This document shows, piece after piece, positions 42,916 to 50,962 of a stretch of 64,000 bases of DNA. The translations under genes and the position numbers were made by a program. The stretch is from Halarchaeum nitratireducens. Its GTDB lineage: Archaea; Halobacteriota; Halobacteria; Halobacteriales; Halobacteriaceae. Numbering within the stretch: position 1 is the first letter of the stretch; each line of letters begins with the position of its first letter. Location: contig NZ_BMOQ01000007.1 in NCBI RefSeq assembly GCF_014647155.1, positions 62,001-126,000 of the forward strand. Reading direction: 5' to 3'. The notes beneath the pieces are model-generated. The model was not told the DNA's origin. It saw nothing but the letters and a program-made list of their open reading frames with translations, and made no database searches.

Positions 42916-44949
42916 GTGACGCGGGCAGATCCGATCGAGTTCGAGACGGCGGGGAAGACGCTACGAATACACGACCGGGTGATGGACGCGACGTGTCGCA
43001 TCACCGCTGACGACGCGATCGACGTCGAGCGGGTGTTGGACGCGCGGTTCCTCTTCCCGGTCGACGCCGCAGTCTCCTTCGAGGCGACGACGCTGTCGAT
43101 GCCCGCGAACGCGGGGTCGTGTGTCCGTGACGAGCGCGGCGACATCGACGTCCAACTCTCCGATATCGTGGTGTCGTTTCCTCGCGGGACGTATTACGTC
43201 GACATCGAGGCGGCTTGCAAGCTCTACGTGAAGGTGTTCGACGCCGCGTTCGAGGCCGTCACCGAACACCACCACGGCGAGGGGGCGACGACACTGACGT
43301 TCGAGGAACCGACGCGAGTCGCGGTCGGTGCCCGTTCGCGCCACGAGCGTCCGCACGCGACGATCACGGTGCCCGACGATCCGGGGGCGCTGCTCGAGGC
43401 ACTCCCCTTCCTCGCCTCCGCGGTAAAGGAGTGGTCGCCGGAGCGCTCGTGGCCGACGCTCCGGGGCCACCCACCGCGGATCGAGCGCGGGGACGCCCTC
43501 TCGATCCCGTCGACGATTTCGCGGCCCGAGACGGGCGTGACGATCGCCACCCCGGCGACGTACGAGTCGCTGTACGCGGTCGCGCCGCTCGCCTACTACC
43601 TCGGTGCGGACGTGGTCGAGGCGTCCGAAGCGGAACTCCGCCTCGACAACGGCTATCGCCAGTCGCTGGGCGACGGCGCGGTCTCGCCGCGGGCGGCGAC
43701 CAACCTGCTCGAACGCTGTCTGTTCCTCGACTCGTTCGTGCGAACGGCCGGCTACTACGAGATGCCGCGCCAGGAGTACGAGCCGGTCGCGGGTGGGCTT
43801 TCCTTCTACCCGCCGGCGCTCTACGGTCGGCCGATCGTCGAGCAGCTCATGGAGTACCTCGAAGCGCCGCGCGCGGCGTTCGTCGACTACCTTCCGGACG
43901 CGCGCTACGTGGCCGTGGTGCGCGACGATCCGGCCGACGCCCCGTTGCTCCCGTTCCTCGTCAGGGACCTCGTGCCGGTGACGACCGATAGGCACGACGT
44001 GCCCGACGACCGCGCGATCCGGACCGGCTACAGCGGCGAGTGTGTGCCTCACGGGGCGACACGACTCTCGGTCGCGGGGTACCAGCACGCGCTCACCGAG
44101 CCGATGCGCGACGTGGCGGAAGAGCGTTTCGCACTCCTCGGTGTCGGCAGCGCGGCACGCGAGACGCTCTCCACGGTCCTGATCGGCCGCGAGCACCGGG
44201 AGGTCGCCGAGCCGTTCACGGTCGACACCGCGCCGCCAACGACGGCGGCCGTTCGGGACGCGCTCGAAACCGACTACGGCTTCGTTCACGTCGACGCGCC
44301 ACTGACCGACGCGGGGTTCGCCTGCCGCGACGGCGTCCTCGATCCAATGAGTGTGTCGTCCGTCTCGGCGCGCGCCGTGTCGCTCGTCGGCGACCGGGAG
44401 ACTGGTGGGCCTATCGTCGACGCCCTCGTCGAACGCGGGGCCCGCGTCGGCGTAGTGTCGACGACGCTCGGCGAACGTATGGTCGGCCGGATGGCGGGAC
44501 GTCTCCTCTCGGGCGCGCCGTTCGAGCGCGCCGTCGCGTGGTCGGGCGCGAAGGGCCCGCATCGCTTCGCCGGAGACGTCTCGGGGTGTCTGGTCCGCGT
44601 CGGCGGTGGCGCCTCGATCCCGAACCTCGTCGTCCGATCGACGACGCTCGAGAGCCACCAGCTGTGGGTTCGCGCGTGGTGGACGCAGTTCGACGCCGCC
44701 GGTGGGGTGACGGCGCTCTACGACGAACGCGTGTGCGACCAGTTCCAACTCTTCGGCACCGAGATCGAACAGCCCTCGTCGCTGTCGAGCGAGGCGGTCG
44801 CGGACCTCTGTAACGAGCGCGAGGCCGTTTACGTACTGAACGGCGACGTCTATCAGCACGACCACGACGTGACGCCCGACGAGGTCCGGCAGTCGGCGGC
44901 GCGCGCGCTCGCCGACCGATCGTCGACTCGGAACGACACCCAGTTCTGA
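42916..44949 (+). CDS. Large haloarchaeal protein with a CHAT-like, probably inactive, C-terminal domain
   Basis: 677 residues from GTG 42916. I do not recognise the first 440 residues, which look like a mixed alpha/beta haloarchaeal family (TYYVDIEAACKLYVKVFDAAF; YESLYAVAPLAYYLGADVVEASEAELRL). From about residue 450, YGFVHVDAPLTDAGFACRDGVLDP, VSSVSARAVSLVGDRETGG and LVERGARVGVVSTTLGERMVGRMAGRLLSGAPFERAVAWS follow the order of CHAT caspase-like proteases: His strand, Cys strand, then the AGA..V..T and fusion-helix region. Haloarchaeal CHAT proteins I recall have a VGH step and NAC before the acidic segment; here these read VHVDAP and LVGD, so both catalytic residues appear lost. It is probably a pseudoprotease or ligand-binding relative. 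No signal or membrane segment is seen. It stands alone between ndk and the cyclohydrolase gene. Confidence 0.55.
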   Translation: MTRADPIEFETAGKTLRIHDRVMDATCRITADDAIDVERVLDARFLFPVDAAVSFEATTLSMPANAGSCVRDERGDIDVQLSDIVVSFPRGTYYVDIEAACKLYVKVFDAAFEAVTEHHHGEGATTLTFEEPTRVAVGARSRHERPHATITVPDDPGALLEALPFLASAVKEWSPERSWPTLRGHPPRIERGDALSIPSTISRPETGVTIATPATYESLYAVAPLAYYLGADVVEASEAELRLDNGYRQSLGDGAVSPRAATNLLERCLFLDSFVRTAGYYEMPRQEYEPVAGGLSFYPPALYGRPIVEQLMEYLEAPRAAFVDYLPDARYVAVVRDDPADAPLLPFLVRDLVPVTTDRHDVPDDRAIRTGYSGECVPHGATRLSVAGYQHALTEPMRDVAEERFALLGVGSAARETLSTVLIGREHREVAEPFTVDTAPPTTAAVRDALETDYGFVHVDAPLTDAGFACRDGVLDPMSVSSVSARAVSLVGDRETGGPIVDALVERGARVGVVSTTLGERMVGRMAGRLLSGAPFERAVAWSGAKGPHRFAGDVSGCLVRVGGGASIPNLVVRSTTLESHQLWVRAWWTQFDAAGGVTALYDERVCDQFQLFGTEIEQPSSLSSEAVADLCNEREAVYVLNGDVYQHDHDVTPDEVRQSAARALADRSSTRNDTQF

Positions 44950-44999
44950 GACGCGATTCAAAAGCGATAAGCGAGGGCGGGGCGGAGTGTCCGGTATCC

Positions 45000-45758
45000 G
45001 TGACGAACGCTCAGGTCACTCTCGTCCAACTGGACAACTACGGCCCGTGGACGGTGACGCCCGCACCCCGACGTGAGGCCGACCTCCAGACCCTCCAGTC
45101 GCGCCTCTACGCCGACCTCTCGCAGTTCCTCGGCACCCGCGACGGCTACGCCTTCTTCACGCGCTTCGACAACATGATCGCGGTGACGAACGGCATCGAC
45201 CGGGCCGATCACCGCCGTCTACAGGAGTCGCTACGCAACCGCTATCCGGTCACCGTGAGCCTCGGCATCGGGACGGGCGCGAATCCGACGGACGCCCTCG
45301 TCGACGCGACCGCGCACCTGCAGGCGGCCGGGAGCGCGCAGGACGCCGAGCGCCGCGAAGTCCTCGCCGGCGATCCGATTTCACCGGACGACCGCGACGA
45401 CGACGACGTCCGCATCGCGCACTTCGACGTGAACGACGCGACCGGCAAGTACACGGACGAGCTCGACGCCTTCTCGACGTTCGTTCGCATCGAGCAGGGG
45501 TACGCGGCGCTGATGCGGACGCTCCACGACGAACACGACGGCCTCGCATTCTTCGTCGGCGGCGACAACGTCATCGCGCTCGTTCCCGACCTCGACCGCG
45601 ACACCTACGTCGACGTCATCGAGCGCGTCCGCGCGGAGGCCGACATGTCGCTCAAGGTCGGCGTCGGCGCGGGCCGCACCGCGACGGACGCCGGAATGGC
45701 CGCCAAACACGCCCTCGAAGTCTGCCGCGAGGAGGGGACGACCGTCGAAGGCGCGTAG
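45000..45758 (+). CDS. gch3: GTP cyclohydrolase III (IIa, archaeal)
   Basis: 252 residues from GTG 45000. VTLVQLDNYGPWTVTPAPRREADLQTLQSRLYADLSQFLGTRDGYAF...RFDNMIAVTNGI is the first of two ferredoxin/cyclase-like halves; IAHFDVNDATGKYTDELDAF...GLAFFVGGDNVIALVP is the second. This enzyme forms 2-amino-5-formylamino-6-ribosylaminopyrimidinone phosphate from GTP, the first step of archaeal riboflavin and F420 synthesis. The two metal-binding aspartates of the cyclase fold can be placed in LDNYGP and GGDNV. It is 50 bases downstream of the CHAT-like gene, but no functional link is obvious. Confidence 0.93.
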   Translation: MTNAQVTLVQLDNYGPWTVTPAPRREADLQTLQSRLYADLSQFLGTRDGYAFFTRFDNMIAVTNGIDRADHRRLQESLRNRYPVTVSLGIGTGANPTDALVDATAHLQAAGSAQDAERREVLAGDPISPDDRDDDDVRIAHFDVNDATGKYTDELDAFSTFVRIEQGYAALMRTLHDEHDGLAFFVGGDNVIALVPDLDRDTYVDVIERVRAEADMSLKVGVGAGRTATDAGMAAKHALEVCREEGTTVEGA

Positions 45759-45841
45759 ATTAACTCGATGCGTACTCCCTGATTTTGTACTCGCTCGGTA
45801 CTCACACCACGCTTTTCCTTTCGGCCCCCTATCAATCGCGT

Positions 45842-45961
45842 ATGCAGTCCATCGACGTCCCGAACAACCTGTACGACGCGCTCGGAGAGCCCAGCGACGA
45901 CGAGCTCGAGCAGGCCCTCTGGGGGCTCGTGTACGAGCAGGGCCGCGACACCGAGCACTGA
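45842..45961 (+). CDS. Small acidic protein of 39 residues
   Basis: ATG 45842 opens a complete 39-codon frame, MQSIDVPNNLYDALGEPSDD continuing to a helical EQALWGLVYEQGRDTEH and TGA. Codon use is the GC-rich third-position style of its neighbours, and the sequence is acidic and amphipathic, unlike random translation. It lies between the cyclohydrolase gene and dinB, both co-directional, with 83 and 55 base gaps. The pyrimidine-rich stretch before it (CTTTTCCTTTCGGCCCCC) is not an obvious TATA box. No homologous family is known to me. It may be a toxin-antitoxin-like or regulatory microprotein, but nothing in the sequence proves it. Confidence 0.45.
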   Translation: MQSIDVPNNLYDALGEPSDDELEQALWGLVYEQGRDTEH

Positions 45962-46016
45962 CGCCGCGACGCCCGCGAACCGAAGCTATTCCTTCCCGGG
46001 CCGCCTTCGCGGAGCC

Positions 46017-47258
46017 ATGACTGCGGGCGGTCGTCTCCCCGGTGCGCCCGACCCCACGGAGCGGATCGTCCTGCACGTGGACATGGACTGCTTCTACGCG
46101 TCCTGTGAGCGGCGACGCGAACCCGCGCTCCGCGACGAACCCGTCGTCGTCGGCATGGGGTACGAGGCCGGGGAGACCGTGGGCGCGGTGGCGACCGCGA
46201 GCTACGAGGCGCGCGCGCACGGCGTCGAGAGCGCGCAGGCCATCTCGACGGCGCTCGATCGCCTGCCCCGACGCGCCGACGATCCCGACGGCCCGAGCGC
46301 GTACTACCGGCCGGTCGACCTCGACTACTACGAGGACGTCGCCGCGGAGGTGAAGGCGATCCTCCACGAGCTCGCCGATACCGTCCGCGAGGTCAGCATC
46401 GACGAGGCGTACCTCGACGTCACCGACCGCACCGCGTGGGACGTCGCCGAGGGATTCGCGCGCCACGTCAAACAGCGGATCGCGCGCGAGGTCGGCGTCC
46501 CCGCGAGCGTCGGCGTCGCCCCCGACATGAGCACCGCGAAGATCGCGAGCGACCACGACAAACCCGACGGCCTCGTCGTCGTCCCGCCCGACGAGGTCGA
46601 GGCGTTCCTCGCGCCGATCGATGTCGCGGACGTCCACGGCGTCGGGCCGGTCCGCGCGCGCGAACTCCGCGAGTTAGGGATCGAGACGGCGGGCGACCTC
46701 GCGGACGCCGACCCCTACGAGCTGACGGAGCGCTTCGGCGAGCGGGGCCGCGACCTCTACGACCGCGCGCGCGGCCGCGACGACCGCCCGGTCGAGCCCC
46801 GCGACGATCCGAAGAGCCTGAGCCGCGAGTCGGCGTTCGACGGCGCGGTCGACGACCACGCGCGCGTCCGGGAGCAGGCGCTGACGCTCGCCGACGCCGT
46901 CGCCGACCGCGCGCGCCGGAAGGACGCCCTCTACCGCACCATCGGGGTGAAGGTCGTGACGCCGCCCTACGACGTCCACACCCGGGCGCGCTCGCTCCCG
47001 GGTCCCGTCGACGACCCGCCACTCGTGCGCGACGTCGCCGCCGACCTCCTCGCGGAGTTCGCGGACGCGTCCGTCAGGAAGGTGGGCGTGCGCGTCTCGA
47101 ACCTCTCGTTCACCGCCGGCGAGCAAGCGCAGCTCGGGGGGTTCGACGGCCCGACGACCGAGGTGGCGACCGACGAAACGACGACCGACGACGACGCCGA
47201 CGTCACCGACGCGACCGAGACCGGGACCGACGGTCAGGCGTCGCTCGGCGACTTCTAG
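46017..47258 (+). CDS. dinB: DNA polymerase IV (Y family)
   Basis: 413 residues. Catalytic motifs: VLHVDMDCFYASCERRREPAL (first Asp), YRPVDLDYYEDVAAEVKAIL, VREVSIDEAYLDVTDR (SIDE box), KQRIAREVGVPASVGVAPDMSTAKIASD; HGVGPVRARELRELGIETAGDLADA is the HhH thumb region, then the little-finger domain. It copies across damaged bases. The extreme C terminus QASLGDF fits a PCNA-interacting box (QxxLxxF) after a Thr/Asp-rich linker, as in other archaeal Y polymerases. Its stop overlaps by four bases the stop of the convergent gene at 47255. Confidence 0.94.
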   Translation: MTAGGRLPGAPDPTERIVLHVDMDCFYASCERRREPALRDEPVVVGMGYEAGETVGAVATASYEARAHGVESAQAISTALDRLPRRADDPDGPSAYYRPVDLDYYEDVAAEVKAILHELADTVREVSIDEAYLDVTDRTAWDVAEGFARHVKQRIAREVGVPASVGVAPDMSTAKIASDHDKPDGLVVVPPDEVEAFLAPIDVADVHGVGPVRARELRELGIETAGDLADADPYELTERFGERGRDLYDRARGRDDRPVEPRDDPKSLSRESAFDGAVDDHARVREQALTLADAVADRARRKDALYRTIGVKVVTPPYDVHTRARSLPGPVDDPPLVRDVAADLLAEFADASVRKVGVRVSNLSFTAGEQAQLGGFDGPTTEVATDETTTDDDADVTDATETGTDGQASLGDF

Positions 47259-47635
47259 TCGTCCGTCGGGGCGACGACGCGTTCGCACTCGACGACGAAC
47301 GAGGCGAGGCTCTCCGCGGCGCCGCGTTCGAGCGACAGCACGACGCCCGCGGTCTCCGACTCCCGGATCACGATGAAGACGCCGTTCTCGTAGAGCTCGA
47401 CGACGGACTCGAACTCGCCGAACGGGCTGTCGAGCTCGCGGAGCGGTTCGCGCTCGCGGATCTTCGCGATGATCCGCCCCGAGCGGCGCTTCGAGCGCTC
47501 GTCCGGGAGGTCCTGACGCCGATAGATGACGTGCCAGTCGTCGTCGGTATACCGGACGGCGGTGCGGAAGTACCCGCGGGCGCGCTCGCGGACCAGCTTC
47601 ACGAGCTCGTAGTGGCGCCGTTCCATGTCGGTCAT
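47255..47635 (-). CDS. Haloarchaeal protein of unknown function (DUF7522-like)
   Basis: 126 residues from ATG 47635 (MTDMERRHYELVKLVRERAR). Single-domain alpha/beta protein: helix, FRTAVRYTDDDWHVIYRRQDL strands, helical RSGRIIAKIREREP, FESVVELYENGVFIVIRE strands and GVVLSLERGAAESLASFVVECERVV. The pattern resembles a family widespread in haloarchaea that I recall as DUF7522 and that is often near halocyanin or signal-transduction genes; this is a memory-based call. It is convergent with dinB with a four-base overlap and follows tpiA on the same strand by 71 bases. No catalytic residues are evident. Confidence 0.6.
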   Translation of the reverse strand: MTDMERRHYELVKLVRERARGYFRTAVRYTDDDWHVIYRRQDLPDERSKRRSGRIIAKIREREPLRELDSPFGEFESVVELYENGVFIVIRESETAGVVLSLERGAAESLASFVVECERVVAPTDD

Positions 47636-47706
47636 ACCGATACGTAGACCCGACGGAGTATAGACACACTGAAAACCGACGCGCGAACCGGTTGTCGCGC
47701 CGTCGC

Positions 47707-48354
47707 TTACGCCAGCGGCTCGACGAGGGCTTCGAGCGCCGCCTTCGGGTCGTCCGCCTTGGCGACGCCGCTGGCGAGGAGAACGCCGCTGGCGCCGAGG
47801 TCGGCCGCCGCGTCGAGGTCGTCGCCCGTGGAGATCCCGGCCCCGCAGTAGACGTCGACGCCGTCGTCGACCGCTTCGGCGGCCGCGACGGCGTCCCTGA
47901 CGATGTCGGGGTCGGCCGACGCCACGGAGACGTCGCCGCCGATGAGTTCCGGGGGTTCGACCGCGACCGAGTCGGGGCCGAGCGCCGCGACCGCGCCGAT
48001 CTGTGCGGGGTTGTTCCCGCAGACGCACGTTTCGAGGTCGGCGCGGCGGGCCGCCTCGATCGACGCGTCGATGTCCGCGAGCTTCATCCGGTTCTCCGAG
48101 TGATTGAGGAGCGTGCCCTCGGCGCCCGCGGCGGCGGCGCGTTCCGCGAGCGTGCTACCCGTGTGGCTCCCGTAGCCGTTCGGGCTGACGTGCTGCGCCC
48201 ACGTTTCGACGCCGGTGTCGGCGACCGCGGCGAGGTCGGCGGCCTGCGGCGCGATGGCGATGCGGACGCCGGACGCTTCGGCGACGGCGCGTGCGGCCTC
48301 CGCGACCGCGATCGGGTCACAGGGATACGCCTTCAGATTGACGAGAACGAACAT
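47707..48354 (-). CDS. tpiA: Triosephosphate isomerase
   Basis: 215 residues, the short archaeal form. [14 protein letters not shown] holds the active-site Lys (NLK), [21 protein letters not shown] the catalytic His region, [15 protein letters not shown] the conserved NHSE, and [22 protein letters not shown] the catalytic Glu with loop 6; [30 protein letters not shown] closes the phosphate site. It interconverts glyceraldehyde 3-phosphate and dihydroxyacetone phosphate in glycolysis and gluconeogenesis. It is divergent from the DUF981-like gene. Confidence 0.95.
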   Translation of the reverse strand: MFVLVNLKAYPCDPIAVAEAARAVAEASGVRIAIAPQAADLAAVADTGVETWAQHVSPNGYGSHTGSTLAERAAAAGAEGTLLNHSENRMKLADIDASIEAARRADLETCVCGNNPAQIGAVAALGPDSVAVEPPELIGGDVSVASADPDIVRDAVAAAEAVDDGVDVYCGAGISTGDDLDAAADLGASGVLLASGVAKADDPKAALEALVEPLA

Positions 48355-48473
48355 GCGCGTGGGGATTCGCGGACCTCCGGATTACCGCTTTCGGAAGCGA
48401 CGGACGGACCCCGTCTCTCGCGACGCGACCGGCCGTCCGGATTTATAACCCGTCTGCGCGTCTCTCCGAGCTG

Positions 48474-49106
48474 ATGTTTCGCACGCTCCTCGGACAGGTC
48501 GGCGCGCCAGCCTCCGCGATCAGCCCGTACAACCCATTGGTCGTCGCGCTCGTGCTCCTCGCCGCCGGGGCGACCCTGAGCGCGCTCTTCCTCTTCCGGG
48601 AGGCGCGCGACAGCCATCCGCCCTCGGACAGGCAGTCGTTCGCGTGGCTGTTCGGTCTCGTCGGCGCCATCGCACTCCTCGTCTCCGGGGAGATATTCTG
48701 GGCGAACTGGGCGGGATTCCCCGCGAGTCAGTACACCGAGCTGTTCGGGGTCGCACAGACGCTCTACGCCGTCGTGATGCTCGCCGCGGCGTTCACCATC
48801 TACCACAACCTCGATCCGCGGCCGTTCGCCTGGATGAGTGCCGTCTGCGGCCTCCTGCTCTTCCAAGGCGCACGCGCCATCGTCAGCTTCGACTTGACGC
48901 TCTCGCCGGCCGTATCGGCACTCATCTGGGTGACCGCTGGCCTCGCCGCCGTCGTCGTCCTACCCGCCTCGTACGCCCCGACGGGCTCCGGGACGCGTCG
49001 TTCCCTCGTCTACCTCGGCGTGCTGTTCGCCGTCGTGCTCGCCGCCGCCAGCCTCGGCATGGGCCTCGAGGCCCACTACAGCCACATCGCTGAAGCGATG
49101 GGGTGA
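48474..49106 (+). CDS. DUF981-like membrane protein
   Basis: 210 residues with six hydrophobic segments (VVALVLLAAGATLSALFLF, WLFGLVGAIALLVSGEIFW, YTELFGVAQTLYAVVMLAAAF, WMSAVCGLLLFQGARAIVSF, LIWVTAGLAAVVVLPASYA, LVYLGVLFAVVLAAASLGMGL). SGEIFWANWAGFPASQYTELFG between segments 2 and 3 and the FQGARAIV step resemble the archaeal DUF981 family, whose role is unknown. It is alone on the plus strand and converges with the MBF1 gene. Confidence 0.7.
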   Translation: MFRTLLGQVGAPASAISPYNPLVVALVLLAAGATLSALFLFREARDSHPPSDRQSFAWLFGLVGAIALLVSGEIFWANWAGFPASQYTELFGVAQTLYAVVMLAAAFTIYHNLDPRPFAWMSAVCGLLLFQGARAIVSFDLTLSPAVSALIWVTAGLAAVVVLPASYAPTGSGTRRSLVYLGVLFAVVLAAASLGMGLEAHYSHIAEAMG

Positions 49107-49138
49107 CGACGGCGTGGCCGCGAGAACTCGACCTGAGA

Positions 49139-49657
49139 CTAGTCCTTGCGCTTGACCATATCGCCGAGCGTGAGCCCGCCCTCGTCGGAGCCGCCCTCCC
49201 ACTCCTCGTCGCCGCTCGCGGCCTCGAGCAGGCTGACGCCGAGCTTCTTCTCCAGCTTCTCCCGGACGTCGTCGCTCGGGAGGATGTCGCCGCGTTCGAG
49301 CTTCCGGACGAGACTGGCCTTCTCGTTGAGCTCGGAGGCGAATTCCTCCTGGCTGTAGCCCGCCCCCTCGCGGGCGTTCCGGATGCGATCGTCGTAGTCG
49401 GAGGCGAGCTCCTGCATCTCGTCGAACATGTCGCGCCGCCGCCGGCGCGACCCGCCCGACGAGTTCCCGCCGGAACTCGACGACCCCGAGGACTCACCGG
49501 ACGAGGTCGAGTATTTCGTCGAGGTCGAGGAGGACGACTCGGTCTTCACCTCGGTACCGAACTCCGTGCAGTCGCTGCAGACGTCGAGTTCGGCCCCCTC
49601 GACTTTGATGGTCTTGGGGTTCGCCGTTTCGGCCCCGCACATCTCGCACTGAACCAT
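49139..49657 (-). CDS. Archaeal multiprotein bridging factor 1 (aMBF1)
   Basis: 172 residues from ATG 49657 (MVQCEMCGAETANPKTIKVE). An N-terminal zinc ribbon (CEMCGAE...CSDC) is joined by a long Ser/Gly/Thr-rich linker and a basic RRRRRD stretch to an XRE helix-turn-helix: RIRNAREGAGYSQEEFASELNEKASLVRKLERGDILPSDDVREKLEKKLGVSLLE. This is the aMBF1 layout, thought to connect ribosomes or TBP-type factors with other proteins. The low-complexity linker of about 40 residues is longer than in many archaea. The longer start is rejected since the ribbon begins at MVQC. Confidence 0.9.
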   Translation of the reverse strand: MVQCEMCGAETANPKTIKVEGAELDVCSDCTEFGTEVKTESSSSTSTKYSTSSGESSGSSSSGGNSSGGSRRRRRDMFDEMQELASDYDDRIRNAREGAGYSQEEFASELNEKASLVRKLERGDILPSDDVREKLEKKLGVSLLEAASGDEEWEGGSDEGGLTLGDMVKRKD

Positions 49658-49817
49658 ATCTAATCTAGCTCCGCCGCGTGTATAAAGCACACGCCGTCGG
49701 CCAGTCGTGCGCCCGTACTCCGGTATTCGACGGATTTCGGCTCACGCACCGCGGACCGCTCCTCGGACGCCCGACCCCGTGTCGTTTCGCTCTCGCCCGC
49801 CGAACCGTGGCGCCTCG

Positions 49818-50429
49818 TCATCGCTCGGCGCCACGCAGGTCGCCCCACGCCCCCCAGAACCGCTGGAGCGCGGTGAGGTGCCCGACGACGGCGAAGAAGC
49901 CGAGCAGCCACGCGACGAGGCTGAAGCCGCCGACGACCGGAATCACGGCGGAGAGGACGCCGACGACGCCCACCAGAGCGAGGCGGTCCGCGCGCCCGAG
50001 GAGGCCGCCGTACTGGCGGCCGAGGCCGACGGCCTGGATCTGCGTCCCGAGGTAGGAGGTGAGGAGGACGCCCGTGACGGCGGCGAAGCCGAGCAGCCAC
50101 GAGCCGACGCCCGCAGCGAGGCCGGCGAGGATGACGACGTCCGCGTACCGATCGAGGACGTGATCGAGGAGATCGCCGCCCTCGGAGTCGACGCCCGTCT
50201 CGCGCGCCACCGCGCCGTCGAGGAGGTCGAGCCAGCCGTTCAGGAAGACGAACACCGCGCCCGCGACGTACCCCGCGGCGCTCCCGAGGTAGAAGACGCC
50301 CGCCGCGGCGACGGCGAGGAGGAACGCGAGCACGCTGATCGCGTCCGGCGTCAGCCCGAGACGCACGGACACCGTCACGAACGGCCGGAGCAGGCGGGAC
50401 GCGAGCGGCCGGAACTGATCGAGCGTCAC
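49818..50429 (-). CDS. CDP-alcohol phosphatidyltransferase family protein
   Basis: 203 residues with about six membrane segments. The catalytic signature reads DLLDGAVARETGVDSEGGDLLDHVLDRYAD, agreeing with DG-x2-AR-x8-G-x3-D-x3-D. Enzymes of this family join a CDP-activated lipid to a polar head alcohol; in archaea these include archaetidylserine, -glycerol and -inositol phosphate synthases. The substrate cannot be fixed, but this gene order (hisC, adenylate kinase, this gene) is seen in other haloarchaea, where an archaetidylinositol phosphate synthase role has been proposed. It overlaps the adenylate kinase stop by four bases. Confidence 0.85.
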   Translation of the reverse strand: MTLDQFRPLASRLLRPFVTVSVRLGLTPDAISVLAFLLAVAAAGVFYLGSAAGYVAGAVFVFLNGWLDLLDGAVARETGVDSEGGDLLDHVLDRYADVVILAGLAAGVGSWLLGFAAVTGVLLTSYLGTQIQAVGLGRQYGGLLGRADRLALVGVVGVLSAVIPVVGGFSLVAWLLGFFAVVGHLTALQRFWGAWGDLRGAER

Positions 50430-50962
50430 AGCAGATACTCCGTGAAGTCCACCTCGCCCGCGCTCGGCTCGCGCTCGCCGTCGAGGACGGCTTCGATCTC
50501 CGCGGCGACCGCCTCGGGCGTCCGGTCCGTCGTGTCGATCTCGTAGACTCGCTCCTGTCCATGTTTTCGGACCGCTTCGCCGAGGATCACGTCGAGGGAC
50601 TCTGCCTCGGCGTTCTCCGTCGCCTCGCGCTCGCGCGCGTCCAGCGCCGCACCCTCCTCGGCGCCGCGTTCCCGGAGCCGGTCTTCGAGCACGTCGGGCG
50701 CACAGCGGAGGACGATCACGCGCTCGACGTCGTCGAGGTGGTGGGCGAGGTGGCTCTCGACGAGCACGTCGTCACGGTCGGCGTACGCCTCGCCGATCGC
50801 GCCGAGGTCGGCCACGAGGCTGTCGCGCGACTCGTCGCGCTCCGTGTACAGGTCCGCCTCGCGGATCACGTCGTTCAGGTGGACGACGTCGAGGTCGGTG
50901 TCGAGGCGCTCCGTCGCGCTCGTCTTACCCGTGCCCGGCGTCCCGGTGACGACGGCTCTCAT
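50426..50962 (-). CDS. Adenylate kinase family protein (AK6/Fap7 type)
   Basis: 178 residues from ATG 50962 (MRAVVTGTPGTGKTSATERL). The Walker A TGTPGTGKTSAT, DVLVESHLAHHLDDVERVIVLRCAPDVLEDRLRERG and DILGEAVRKHG-like segments give the AK6/hCINAP layout, a nucleoside monophosphate kinase that also acts in small-subunit maturation (Fap7). It overlaps hisC and the next gene by four bases each, a tight three-gene unit. The longer frame beginning upstream reads through hisC in the wrong phase and is rejected. Confidence 0.9.
   Translation of the reverse strand: MRAVVTGTPGTGKTSATERLDTDLDVVHLNDVIREADLYTERDESRDSLVADLGAIGEAYADRDDVLVESHLAHHLDDVERVIVLRCAPDVLEDRLRERGAEEGAALDAREREATENAEAESLDVILGEAVRKHGQERVYEIDTTDRTPEAVAAEIEAVLDGEREPSAGEVDFTEYLL

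Noticed and set aside
42961-44961. Minus-strand frame of similar length opposite the CHAT-like gene
   Set aside because: The plus-strand frame has balanced acidic composition, hydrophobic strands and recognisable motifs; the minus frame is Arg/Glu/Val-rich without structure.
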